Source: Planctomycetota bacterium
Lineage (GTDB): Bacteria; Planctomycetota; Phycisphaerae; Phycisphaerales; UBA1924
DNA length: 26,256 nt
Direction of reading: 5' to 3'
Assembly: GCA_023434205.1 (NCBI GenBank)
Contig: JAEYTB010000236.1
Span: 1 to 26,256 of the forward strand
A model generated the notes under the pieces. That model did no database searches and was not told where the DNA came from. It was given only the letters and a program-made list of their open reading frames with translations. Below are positions 14,386-21,923 of the stretch, in pieces (positions within the stretch are counted from its first letter, which is position 1; every line of letters starts with the position of its first letter). A program made the position numbers and the translations under genes.

Positions 14386-15645
14386 TTGGGAACGAGCAAC
14401 TGGCAGCAAATTCCTTTCTGCATCGACGCGCTGATGAAGATCGAGCCGCGCCGGGTGCTGGACGTGGGCGTTGGGTTCGGGCGGTGGGGGATGATCGTCC
14501 GCGAGTTCTGCGATGTGTGGTTCTCGCGGGTGTTCAAGGACCAGTGGCAGGTCCACCTGGAGGGGATCGAGGCGTTCCCCAGGAGCATCACGGACTACCA
14601 CCGGCACTTCTACAACCAGATCCACCTGGGCGACGCGGCGGAGCTGATCCCCACGCTCGAGGGGCCGTGGAGCGTGACGATCTACGGCGATGTGCTGGAG
14701 CACTTCACCAAGGCGAAGGCGCACGAGCTGCTGAACCTCAGCCTGGACCGGTCGGACTACGTCATTGTGAACATCCCGATCGGGGAGGAGCACCCGCAGG
14801 GCGAGGCGTACGGGAACGTGTACGAGCGGCACCTGTCGAGCTGGGAGCCGGCGGACTTTGTGCCCTTCGGGCTGGTGCGGCGGGCGCTGCTGCAGGACTA
14901 CATCGGGCGCGAGTACGGGAGCTTCGTCCTGTCTCGCAAGGACCCGCGCCGGCTGCGCGAGTCGCTGTTCTCGCAGGGCGCGGTGCTCGGGGACAGCGGG
15001 GCGTGGACCGGCGGGGCCGCGGCGGCTCACGACGGAGCGCTGGACCAGGTCTCCCGGCGCGTGCAGGAGAAGGTGTTCGAGCTGGAGTTCATCAAGCGGT
15101 CGGCGTCGTACCGGCTGGCGAAGCGAATCAAGGAGAACCCGGTCGTCCGCGCGCTGGTGCAGTGGAAGCTGGGCGACCGCAACCTGCTGACGGTGCGGCC
15201 GCTGCCGCTGGAGGGCGGGGCGGGCGCGGAGGCGTGGGTGCTGGGCGTGCATGCGCGGGCGGATGAGCCGGCTTTGCCGTGGGATGTGGTGCGGACGACG
15301 GCGCCGTTCGTGGAGCGGGCGTCGGCGGGGAGCGCGCACGGGCAGTGCCGGATGCACAGCGGGCTGGGCGGGGAGCTGGTGGTGCGGACGACGGAGGACC
15401 CGGCGGTGCGGTTCATGGCGCACGTGGGGAGCACGCGCGCGGCGGTGACGTTCAACGGGCGGACGGAGGTGGTGGACCTGCGCTCGCCGCACCCGGTGGA
15501 TGTGATCGTGTATCCTGGGCGGACGCCGATGGTGGAGCCGCGCCCCACAGGGATGGGGGGTGCGGTGATCGAAGCTTCGCCGCGGGAGCGGACGCGGAGC
15601 GCCACGGCGGAAGCGCTGACGAGCGAGGCGGTCGGGGCGGCCTGA
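14386..15645 (+). CDS. methyltransferase fused to an accessory domain shared with the next gene
   Basis: The 419-residue product has a class I methyltransferase-like region in about 1-185, with 'RRVLDVGVGFGRWGMIVRE' (22-40), 'LEGIEAFP' (58-65) and 'VTIYGDVLEHF' (97-107). A helix 'LEFIKRSASYRLAKRIKENP' (233-252) resembles the 'SxSWRLTxPLR' tail seen in many polysaccharide glycosyltransferases. A domain in about 265-385 contains 'VHARADEPALPWDVV' and recurs at the start of the next protein. TTG 14386 is chosen because GGAGG at 14376-14380 lies 5 nt upstream and the previous stop is one base away. TTG 14359 is possible but unsupported. It probably modifies the exported glycan, but the acceptor is unknown. 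Confidence 0.75.
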   Translation: MGTSNWQQIPFCIDALMKIEPRRVLDVGVGFGRWGMIVREFCDVWFSRVFKDQWQVHLEGIEAFPRSITDYHRHFYNQIHLGDAAELIPTLEGPWSVTIYGDVLEHFTKAKAHELLNLSLDRSDYVIVNIPIGEEHPQGEAYGNVYERHLSSWEPADFVPFGLVRRALLQDYIGREYGSFVLSRKDPRRLRESLFSQGAVLGDSGAWTGGAAAAHDGALDQVSRRVQEKVFELEFIKRSASYRLAKRIKENPVVRALVQWKLGDRNLLTVRPLPLEGGAGAEAWVLGVHARADEPALPWDVVRTTAPFVERASAGSAHGQCRMHSGLGGELVVRTTEDPAVRFMAHVGSTRAAVTFNGRTEVVDLRSPHPVDVIVYPGRTPMVEPRPTGMGGAVIEASPRERTRSATAEALTSEAVGAA

Positions 15646-15696
15646 AGAGGCCGGCCCGAGTGCGCTCGGGGGCGCGGAACAAGGCAGGGGTGACGA

Positions 15697-17214
15697 TTGG
15701 ACCGACTGGAAGAGTCAAAGTTCGGGCTGGAGGCGGTCGGCCGCTCGTCGGAGTTCAGGCTGGGGCTGCTCGCGCGCAAGACGGGGCTGCTGTCGCTGGC
15801 GAGCTGGATCAAGCACGGGTCCAAAAACCGGCTGACGGTGGAGGTGGTGAGCGGGGGGCCGGTGGTGGTGCAGGCGGTGCATTCGCGGCCGCACGAGCCG
15901 GCACTGCCGTGGCTGATGGTGGAGGGCGTGGGGGGCGCGGGGCGGACGTGCGACTGCAATCTTGGGGCGTACGGGAAGGTGATGCACCTGAGCGCGGGGG
16001 AAGGTCTGCGGACGCAGGTGTCGGGCGACCCGGTGGTGGTGGTGCGGCGGGGGGAGCGTGCGGCGCGGCTGCGGGTGTGCTTCGAGGGGCGGGACGAGGT
16101 GGTGGAGGTCGCGGCGGGGGCGGGGGTGTTCACGTTGCAGCCGGGGCGGGAGCCGGTGCAGGCGCCGGTGGAGCGCCGGCGCGAGGTGCCGGAGGCCACG
16201 GCGTTCCAGAAGGCGTTTGTGCGGACGGCGCGGGAGAAGGGATGGAGGGCGATCGCGGTGCATACGCCGCGGTGGCTGGGGGTGAGCAACTCGACGCGGA
16301 CGCTGTTCGAGGGGTGCTACCCGGTGCCCAACACGCCGGAGGAATGGCCGGGGGACCTGACGGACGAGGAGATCGAGCGGCACGCGCAGGTGCTGGTGGA
16401 GGCGGGGGCGGAGCACGTGATCTTTTCGGGGGGCGACGAGGCGCACTACCGGCTGATGGAGGCGGTGCGTCGGCGGGACGCGTCGGTGCGGTTTGACCTG
16501 GTGTTCCACGGCAACTTCACGCAGCTGGGGGACGCGTACATCTGGTCGCTGTTCACGATGTGGAGCAACGCGGTGAAGGCGGGGAAGGTGCGGGAGTTCG
16601 TCACGCTGAAGAAGGGGGCGGAGGAGGTTCTGCGCGCGGCGGGGGTGCGGTCGCGGCACCTGGTGAACTATGTGCCGGGAGAGACGATGGCGCTGGCGGA
16701 AATCAGCGCGCCGGGGACGCACGTGGGGGTGTGGTTCAGCGGGACGATCTTCAAGAGCGCGAACCCGATGATCGCGGCGCTGACGATGATGCCGGGGGCG
16801 GTGCTGCACTCGGCGGGGCTGGGGGAGCAGGGCGAGGAGCTGGCGGACTTTCTGGGGATCGAGCGCGGGTTCACCAGCGCGAGCACGGTGAGCCGCGAGG
16901 AGCTGGAGCGGCGGATCCGGGCGACGCACGTGAGTATGTACGTGACGAGCGCGGAGTGCAGCCCGATGCTGCCGCTGGAGAGCTTGCAGCTGGGCGTGCC
17001 GTGTTTGATCGGGCCGTGCTGCCACCTGTTCGAGGACAACGCGTTTCTGCACGAGCGGCTGGTGGTGCCGTACCCGGACCGGCCAGAGGTGATCGCGCGG
17101 TACGCGCAGCGGGCGGTGGAGGAACGCGGGGCGATCATTGCGGAGTGGACGCGGTACGCCCCGATGTACAATGAGCGGGCCAGGCTCCTGGTGCGCGAGT
17201 TCCTCCGAGGGTGA
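15697..17214 (+). CDS. GT-B glycosyltransferase (GT4-like) with N-terminal accessory domain
   Basis: The 505-residue product splits in two. Residues about 7-155 repeat the helix and domain of the preceding protein ('RSSEFRLGLLARKTG', then 'VHSRPHEPALPWLMV'). Residues about 175-500 look like a GT-B glycosyltransferase. The C-terminal nucleotide-sugar segment reads 'SAECSPMLPLESLQLGVPCL', followed by 'DRPEVIARYAQRAVEERG', matching the 'E-x7-E' region of GT4 enzymes in position and spacing. The Rossmann-like N-half is divergent, so family and donor sugar are unclear. The start is TTG 15697 with only a weak AGGGG upstream. The stop overlaps the next start by 4 nt (GTGA). Confidence 0.7.
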   Translation: MDRLEESKFGLEAVGRSSEFRLGLLARKTGLLSLASWIKHGSKNRLTVEVVSGGPVVVQAVHSRPHEPALPWLMVEGVGGAGRTCDCNLGAYGKVMHLSAGEGLRTQVSGDPVVVVRRGERAARLRVCFEGRDEVVEVAAGAGVFTLQPGREPVQAPVERRREVPEATAFQKAFVRTAREKGWRAIAVHTPRWLGVSNSTRTLFEGCYPVPNTPEEWPGDLTDEEIERHAQVLVEAGAEHVIFSGGDEAHYRLMEAVRRRDASVRFDLVFHGNFTQLGDAYIWSLFTMWSNAVKAGKVREFVTLKKGAEEVLRAAGVRSRHLVNYVPGETMALAEISAPGTHVGVWFSGTIFKSANPMIAALTMMPGAVLHSAGLGEQGEELADFLGIERGFTSASTVSREELERRIRATHVSMYVTSAECSPMLPLESLQLGVPCLIGPCCHLFEDNAFLHERLVVPYPDRPEVIARYAQRAVEERGAIIAEWTRYAPMYNERARLLVREFLRG

Positions 17215-19274
17215 ACACTTTGCCGGTGACGTGCTTCGTGTCGTACGAACTGCACCCGACCAACATGGGCGGGGCGGGGGTGCTGATCCATCACGCGGCG
17301 GAGGTGCTGCTGGCGGCGGGGCAGGAGGTGGTGTTCCTGCTGGACATGCCGGCGGAGGCGTTCACGCGGCTGGTGGAGCGGGACGTGAAGACGTTCTCGC
17401 ACCCCGAGCGGGTCCGGGCGTACCGGGTTGAGGACCTGTGCGCCGGGGAGGGGCTGCGGGCGGCGGACTATGCGAGCGTGTTCCAGTGGAAGAGCGTGCA
17501 GTTCGCGCGGGCGCTTGGGAAGATGCTCGAGCGCGAGCGCGTGGACTACGTGGAGTTCTTTGAGTACTGCGGGGCGGGGTACTACGCGTTCGTGGAGCGG
17601 CTGTATGCGCGCGAGCACGGCGCGGGGCCGGTGCTGGGGTCGCGGCTGCACGGGTCGCTGGAGGTGCTGGACAGGCACGGGCACGGCGCAGTGCGGGATG
17701 TGGACCGGATGCTGGTGCACGCGTTCGAGCGGCGGGCGCTCAGGTTGAGCGAGGCGGTGCTGACGCCCAGCCGGACGTACTACGAGGAGTACTACAAGGG
17801 GCTGTATGGGTTGGAGGAGGGGCGGGTGGTGGTGTCGAGCCCGCCCAAGCAGGCGTTCCCGAAGGTGACGGGGCGGCCGAGCGCGGCGGGGACGTTCAGC
17901 ATCGCGTTTTTGGGGCGGATGTTCCACCTCAAGGGGGTGGACCAGTTCGTCCATGCGTGCGTGATGCTGATGAAGCGGCGGCCGGGGCTCGAGTTTACGG
18001 TGGACCTGATCGGGTACGACAGCGACGAGAGCCCGGTGGCGGGGAGCTACACGGCGTACCTCAAGACCTTGATCCCGCAGCGGCTGCGCGAGCGATTTGT
18101 GTTCCACGGGCAGTTGTCGCACGCGGAGGTCGTGTCGCGGCTCAATGGGGCGCTGTTCGCGGTATTCCCCAACCGCGTGGAGTCGTTCTGCTACGCGCTG
18201 CACGAGGTGTACGACGCGGGGGTGCCGGTGGTGGTGAACGGGCTGCCGGCTTTCAGGGACTTTTTCGAGCACGAGAAGAACGCGCTGGTGTACGACGGGA
18301 CGACGCAGGGGCTGCTGGCGCAGATGGAGCGGATGGTGGAGGATGGGGCGCTGCGGGAGCGGCTGCGGCGGCCGTACGCGGTGGCGGAGGGGGCGCTTGG
18401 CGGGTTCTATGAGCAGCCGCGGGCGTTGCGTCCGGTGCGGGGTGCTGAGCGCGCGGTGACGCCGCTGGTGGTGGTGATGGGAAGAGAGGGGCAGGCGGGG
18501 CCGGAGCGGGAGTGGCCGGCGGTGGCGGCGCTGCGGCGGCAGTCGGTGCGGCCGGCGCGGGTGCTGCTGCTGGTGCCGGCGAGCCCGGACGGGGAGGAAA
18601 CGCTGTGGTGGCTGGGGCGGGCGTGGCACGCGCGGGATGTGGAGGGGAACGCCGTGGAGCCCAGCGATGCGCTGACGACGGATGCGCTGGCGGTCTTGTG
18701 GAGCGATGATGATCCGGACAGGGAGTGGCTGGGGCTGTGCGCGGGGGCGCTGTCGCGGCGTGCGGAGATGGCGTTCGCGGGGACGTGGGCTTCGCGCGGG
18801 GGCGTGCAGGACCCGCTGACGGTGGATGTGGCGCCGGAGCTGTACCCGTTTGAGCGGGGGGCGCAGCTGGCGCGGGTTCTGGTGCGGACCGAGCCGGAGT
18901 TCCCGCTGGTGGACCTGTTTGATACGAGCCTGGGGCGGCTGGGGCACACGGGGTATGTGTGGGCGGCGGTGCAGCGGTGGGGGCACGGGACGCTGTTGCC
19001 GCGGGCGATGGGGGGGACGCGGGGAAGTGTGGAAGAGGCGAGGCCGGAGGAGCTTCAGGCGCTGCTGATGAGGCACGGGGAGGGGTTCGCGGAGCGGCTG
19101 GGGTTGCTGGCGGGGCTGCTGCGGGGGAGGGTGGGGGCGGTTGACCTGCCGCGGGCGAAGCCGACGGTGGAGGAGAAGGTGCAGATGGCGGATGAGCTGG
19201 GGGGGAGCCTGCTGGCGAAGATGGCGCTGCGGAAGCTGGCGCGGCGGGTGCGGGGTGCGGGGGCGGAGGGGTAA
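17211..19274 (+). CDS. two-domain glycosyltransferase: GT4 fused to a degenerate GT-A (GT2-like) module
   Basis: The product has 687 residues. About 1-398 is a GT4 enzyme: 'GGAGVLIHHAAEVLLAAGQEV' (in two parts, about 16-36) is the acceptor-side glycine loop, 'FLGRMFHLKGVDQFVHA' (about 233-249) is the domain junction, and 'FPNRVESFCYALHEVYDAGVP' (in two parts, about 320-340) contains the donor-site E-x7-E. Residues about 410-620 read like a GT-A fold: 'ALRRQSVRPARVLLLVP', then 'WSDDDPDREWLGLCAGAL' with an Asp-rich donor/metal motif, then 'GYVWAAVQRWGHGTLLPRAM'. A charged tail follows. GTG 17211 overlaps the previous stop by 4 nt. It probably adds one or two sugars to the exported polymer. The second module may be inactive. 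Confidence 0.8.
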   Translation: MNTLPVTCFVSYELHPTNMGGAGVLIHHAAEVLLAAGQEVVFLLDMPAEAFTRLVERDVKTFSHPERVRAYRVEDLCAGEGLRAADYASVFQWKSVQFARALGKMLERERVDYVEFFEYCGAGYYAFVERLYAREHGAGPVLGSRLHGSLEVLDRHGHGAVRDVDRMLVHAFERRALRLSEAVLTPSRTYYEEYYKGLYGLEEGRVVVSSPPKQAFPKVTGRPSAAGTFSIAFLGRMFHLKGVDQFVHACVMLMKRRPGLEFTVDLIGYDSDESPVAGSYTAYLKTLIPQRLRERFVFHGQLSHAEVVSRLNGALFAVFPNRVESFCYALHEVYDAGVPVVVNGLPAFRDFFEHEKNALVYDGTTQGLLAQMERMVEDGALRERLRRPYAVAEGALGGFYEQPRALRPVRGAERAVTPLVVVMGREGQAGPEREWPAVAALRRQSVRPARVLLLVPASPDGEETLWWLGRAWHARDVEGNAVEPSDALTTDALAVLWSDDDPDREWLGLCAGALSRRAEMAFAGTWASRGGVQDPLTVDVAPELYPFERGAQLARVLVRTEPEFPLVDLFDTSLGRLGHTGYVWAAVQRWGHGTLLPRAMGGTRGSVEEARPEELQALLMRHGEGFAERLGLLAGLLRGRVGAVDLPRAKPTVEEKVQMADELGGSLLAKMALRKLARRVRGAGAEG

Positions 19275-19310
19275 CCTGCGGGGCCGGGTGACAGGGTGGG
19301 TGCGGGCCGA

Positions 19311-19316
19311 TACAGT
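19311..19316 (+). promoter_or_regulatory. candidate -10 box (TACAGT) for nuoH, leaderless spacing
   Basis: TACAGT ends 8 nt before ATG 19325. No Shine-Dalgarno precedes the ATG, and no convincing -35 is seen. The spacing resembles the boxes before 1724 and 8738. Confidence 0.35.
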
Positions 19317-19324
19317 TGCCGCCT

Positions 19325-20650
19325 ATGCAAGCCCCAAGCTGGCTGACGGCTCAGCTCATCGTGTCGGTCGTGACGAACCTGATCGTGGTGCATGTGATCC
19401 TGATCACGTGCGCGTACCTGATCTACGTGGAGCGGAAGCTCTCGGCGTATGTGCAGGACCGGGTGGGGCCGAACCGGGTGGGGTTCGACTTCGGGCTGCC
19501 GGCGCTGAAGGGGCTGAAGGGGGCGCTGGGGCTGGGGCAGTCGCTGGCGGACGGGCTGAAGTTCATCCTGAAGGAGGACTTCACGCCCAACCGGGTGGAC
19601 AAGGTGATGTTCACGCTGGCGCCGGGGATCATCATCATCCCGGCGTTGATCGGGTTCATCATCATCCCGTGGGGCGGGACGTGGAACTGCCCGTCGTTCA
19701 ACCTGCTGGGGATCGATGCGCTGCACATCGAGGGCGGGCCGGTGCAGGTGGCGGGGGCGAACATCAACATCGGGATCGTGTACCTGCTGGCGGTGGCTTC
19801 GCTGGGGGTGTACGGCGTGGCGCTGGGCGGGTGGGCGAGCAACAACAAGTACTCGTTTTTGGGGGGGCTGCGGGCGACGGCGCAGATGATCTCGTACGAG
19901 ATCCCGCTGGGCCTGGCGCTGCTGGCGACGCTGCTGCTGGTGGGGTCGGTGTACCCGGACTCGATCATCCGGTACCAGGCGCAGCACGGGTGGCTGATCT
20001 TCAGCCAGCCGCTGGCGGCGCTGCTGTTCTTCATCGCGATCATGGCGGAGGCCAACCGGGCGCCGTTTGATAATGCGGAGGCGGAGCAGGAGCTGGTGGG
20101 CGGGTACCACACGGAGTACAGCGCGATGCGGTTCGCGCTATTCTTCCTGGCGGAGTACTCGCACATGGTGACCAGCTCGGCGTTCTTCGCGCTGCTGTTC
20201 CTGGGCGGGTACCAGCTCCTGCCGTTCGTGGGGGACCCGGTCACGAGCCCGGATGCGGTGGGCGGGCTGTGGATGGCGGGTCTGAAGTTCCTGGTGTTCT
20301 TCGGGAAGGTGGTGCTGCTGATCGCGTTCATGATGCTGATCCGCTGGACGATTCCCCGCCTGCGGTACGACCAGATCATGATGATGGCGTGGCAACTGGT
20401 GATCCCCGTGGCCTTGGCGCTGGTGGTGGTGGTGAGCGTGATGGTGTACCTGGGGTACACGAGCACGCCGGCGATGCTGCTGGCGAACGTGGGCGTGATG
20501 GCGGTGGTGCTGCTGATGGCGCCGCTGTTCAGCAAGGACACGTCGAACCGCAAGCTGCCGATGTACGGGTCGCGGTTCAGCCCGATGCCGGGCGAGCGCG
20601 TGCGGACGGCGCCGAGCGAGCCGGCGGCGCTGCAGGACACGATGGTGTAA
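19325..20650 (+). CDS. nuoH: NADH-quinone oxidoreductase subunit H
   Basis: The 441-residue membrane protein is the complex I subunit that forms the quinone-channel floor and joins the peripheral and membrane arms. Diagnostic segments are 'YVERKLSAYVQDRVGPNRVG' (37-56), 'GLGQSLADGLKFILKEDFTP' (71-90) and 'DNAEAEQELVGGYHTEYSAM' (about 249-268), whose acidic residues are needed for quinone-coupled proton transfer. It is longer than E. coli NuoH (about 325), with extra residues in loops and at the C-terminus. ATG 19325 is used; TTG 19316 is in frame but poor. No other nuo gene lies nearby, and the polysaccharide operon ends 50 nt upstream. Confidence 0.95.
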   Translation: MQAPSWLTAQLIVSVVTNLIVVHVILITCAYLIYVERKLSAYVQDRVGPNRVGFDFGLPALKGLKGALGLGQSLADGLKFILKEDFTPNRVDKVMFTLAPGIIIIPALIGFIIIPWGGTWNCPSFNLLGIDALHIEGGPVQVAGANINIGIVYLLAVASLGVYGVALGGWASNNKYSFLGGLRATAQMISYEIPLGLALLATLLLVGSVYPDSIIRYQAQHGWLIFSQPLAALLFFIAIMAEANRAPFDNAEAEQELVGGYHTEYSAMRFALFFLAEYSHMVTSSAFFALLFLGGYQLLPFVGDPVTSPDAVGGLWMAGLKFLVFFGKVVLLIAFMMLIRWTIPRLRYDQIMMMAWQLVIPVALALVVVVSVMVYLGYTSTPAMLLANVGVMAVVLLMAPLFSKDTSNRKLPMYGSRFSPMPGERVRTAPSEPAALQDTMV

Positions 20651-20657
20651 GAAAGAG

Positions 20658-20696
20658 CACGGCCCGAGGACGGGCCCGTGGCACCCACCTCGGGTG
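20658..20696. terminator. two adjacent hairpins between convergent genes
   Basis: CACGGCCCG/CGGGCCCGTG (20658-20680, one bulged base) is followed by CACCC/GGGTG (20682-20696). They fill the 51-nt gap between the nuoH stop and the convergent secreted-protein gene. There is no T-tract on either strand, so the efficiency of termination is uncertain. Confidence 0.45.
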
Positions 20697-20701
20697 TAAC
20701 C

Positions 20702-21643
20702 CTACTGCATCGGCACAACTTCGCCTGGGCTGACCACCTGCACGAAGGTGGGCAGGAGGTGGTTGCGCCCCTTGTAGGTGAGGACGCGGCCGCTGACTTT
20801 GAGGGGGGTGGAGTCGCCGCGGGAGGCGGCGAGGGACTCGATGCGCTGGAGCTGGGCGCAGGGCTCGATGAGCATGGGGGGCGGGGCCGGGCTGTTGGGG
20901 TCGTTGTCGAAGGCGAGGGCGATGCGGCCTGCGTGGTCGGCGAGGCGGATGAGCCTGGCGCGGCGGAAGGTGAGGATGGTGCCCTCGGGGAGGATGTTGG
21001 CGCGGGGCTGCTCGGGCTCGGGCTGCGCGGCGGGTGTGGGGGGCTGGAGGGTCAGGACTCGCGGGGCGGAGCGCTGGGACTCGAGGTCTTTGATGAGGTC
21101 TTCGACGCGGGGGTCGGGGCCGGGGTTCGAGGCGGGCTCCGCGGCCGGGGCGGGCTCGGGGGTGGGTTCGGGCGCGAGCGGGTTGAAGATGGTGGCGAGC
21201 AGGTAGTGGCGGTCGCGGTAGACGAAGACCTGGCCGCCAAGGTTGATGCGCCCCGAGAAGGCGGGGGCGGACATCGCGGTGTCGATCTGGGCGAGGCGCT
21301 GGCCGGCGAGGAGGATCATGGGGGGCTCGGGGCGGGCGCCCTCGACGGTGTCGGCTAGGAAGATGATGTCGCCGGTGCGGGCCTTGATGAGCGTGCCGCG
21401 GCGGGCGGGGAGGAAGGTGCCCTCGGTGTAGAGGCGGCGCGGCGGGAGGGAGAGGTCGACGTTGGAGAGGCCGGGGGCATCAACGACGGGGGCGGGGATG
21501 GAGGGGAGGGCCCGCTGCGGGGGCTTGGACTGGGTGGGCCGGATGGGCTCGTCGGGGTCGAGGGGCTGCTCCTGGGCCTGGGCGAGCGGGGGGTGAGCAA
21601 GCAATGCGAGGGCGAGGAGGGCGATGGCGAGGTGGGTGTGCAT
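20702..21643 (-). CDS. secreted protein of unknown function with an internal duplication
   Basis: I do not recognise a named family. The 313-residue product begins with a clear signal peptide ('MHTHLAIALLALALLAHPPL', cleavage probably after 'AQA' near residue 23). Two related beta-rich segments follow, residues about 74-153 and 220-303. They share 'EGTFLPARRGTLI' against 'EGTILTFRRARLI', then 'PPMILLAGQRLAQID' against 'PPMLIEPCAQLQRIE', then 'VFVYRDRHYLLATIF' against 'VLTYKGRNHLLPTFV'. A Pro/Glu-rich linker joins them. ATG 21643 is chosen because the signal peptide starts there; the open frame upstream is Pro-rich. It is probably periplasmic. It converges on nuoH and stands apart from other genes. 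Confidence 0.75.
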   Translation of the reverse strand: MHTHLAIALLALALLAHPPLAQAQEQPLDPDEPIRPTQSKPPQRALPSIPAPVVDAPGLSNVDLSLPPRRLYTEGTFLPARRGTLIKARTGDIIFLADTVEGARPEPPMILLAGQRLAQIDTAMSAPAFSGRINLGGQVFVYRDRHYLLATIFNPLAPEPTPEPAPAAEPASNPGPDPRVEDLIKDLESQRSAPRVLTLQPPTPAAQPEPEQPRANILPEGTILTFRRARLIRLADHAGRIALAFDNDPNSPAPPPMLIEPCAQLQRIESLAASRGDSTPLKVSGRVLTYKGRNHLLPTFVQVVSPGEVVPMQ

Positions 21644-21757
21644 GGCAGGGTGAGGATCGGCCGGAGCGGGTGCAGGGCTTGATGGGGCGGCGAGTGGGGG
21701 CGTGGAAGGCCTGTGGTGGGGTCGCAAAGCGGAGTGTGGACGCGTATTGTTGCCCCT

Positions 21758-21776
21758 GCGGGCCGCGGCGGCCCGC
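21758..21776 (+). other. perfect 7-bp GC hairpin just upstream of the tRNA
   Basis: GCGGGCC (21758-21764), a 5-nt loop and GGCCCGC (21770-21776) end 5 nt before the tRNA. A possible -10 box TATTGT lies at 21745-21750, so the hairpin would be in the tRNA leader and could guide 5' processing. The role is a guess. Confidence 0.4.
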
Positions 21777-21781
21777 CACCC

Positions 21782-21862
21782 GGCCGGGTGCCAGAGTGGT
21801 CAAATGGGACGGATTGCAAATCCGTTGCGCAAGCTTCGTGGGTTCGAATCCCACCCCGGCCT
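21782..21862 (+). tRNA. tRNA-Cys (anticodon GCA)
   Basis: The acceptor arms GGCCGGG (21782-21788) and CCCGGCC (21855-21861) pair fully, followed by discriminator T at 21862, the base expected for tRNA-Cys. The anticodon arm is ACGGA-TTGCAAA-TCCGT, giving anticodon GCA. The T arm is GTGGG-TTCGAAT-CCCAC. The D arm is short (CCA/TGG). The variable region between TCCGT and GTGGG is about 12 nt, longer than the usual 4-5 for this isoacceptor. CCA is not encoded; TTTT follows at once and may end transcription. Confidence 0.92.
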
Positions 21863-21923
21863 TTTCGTGAGCGATCACCCCCATGAGGCGCCGGGTGTGG
21901 GCAGGCCCGTTCGATCTGGTGTG

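Noticed and set aside
16668..19076. 802-codon minus-strand open frame
   Set aside because: It is antisense to two glycosyltransferase genes and has Arg/Pro/His-rich shadow composition and no domain.
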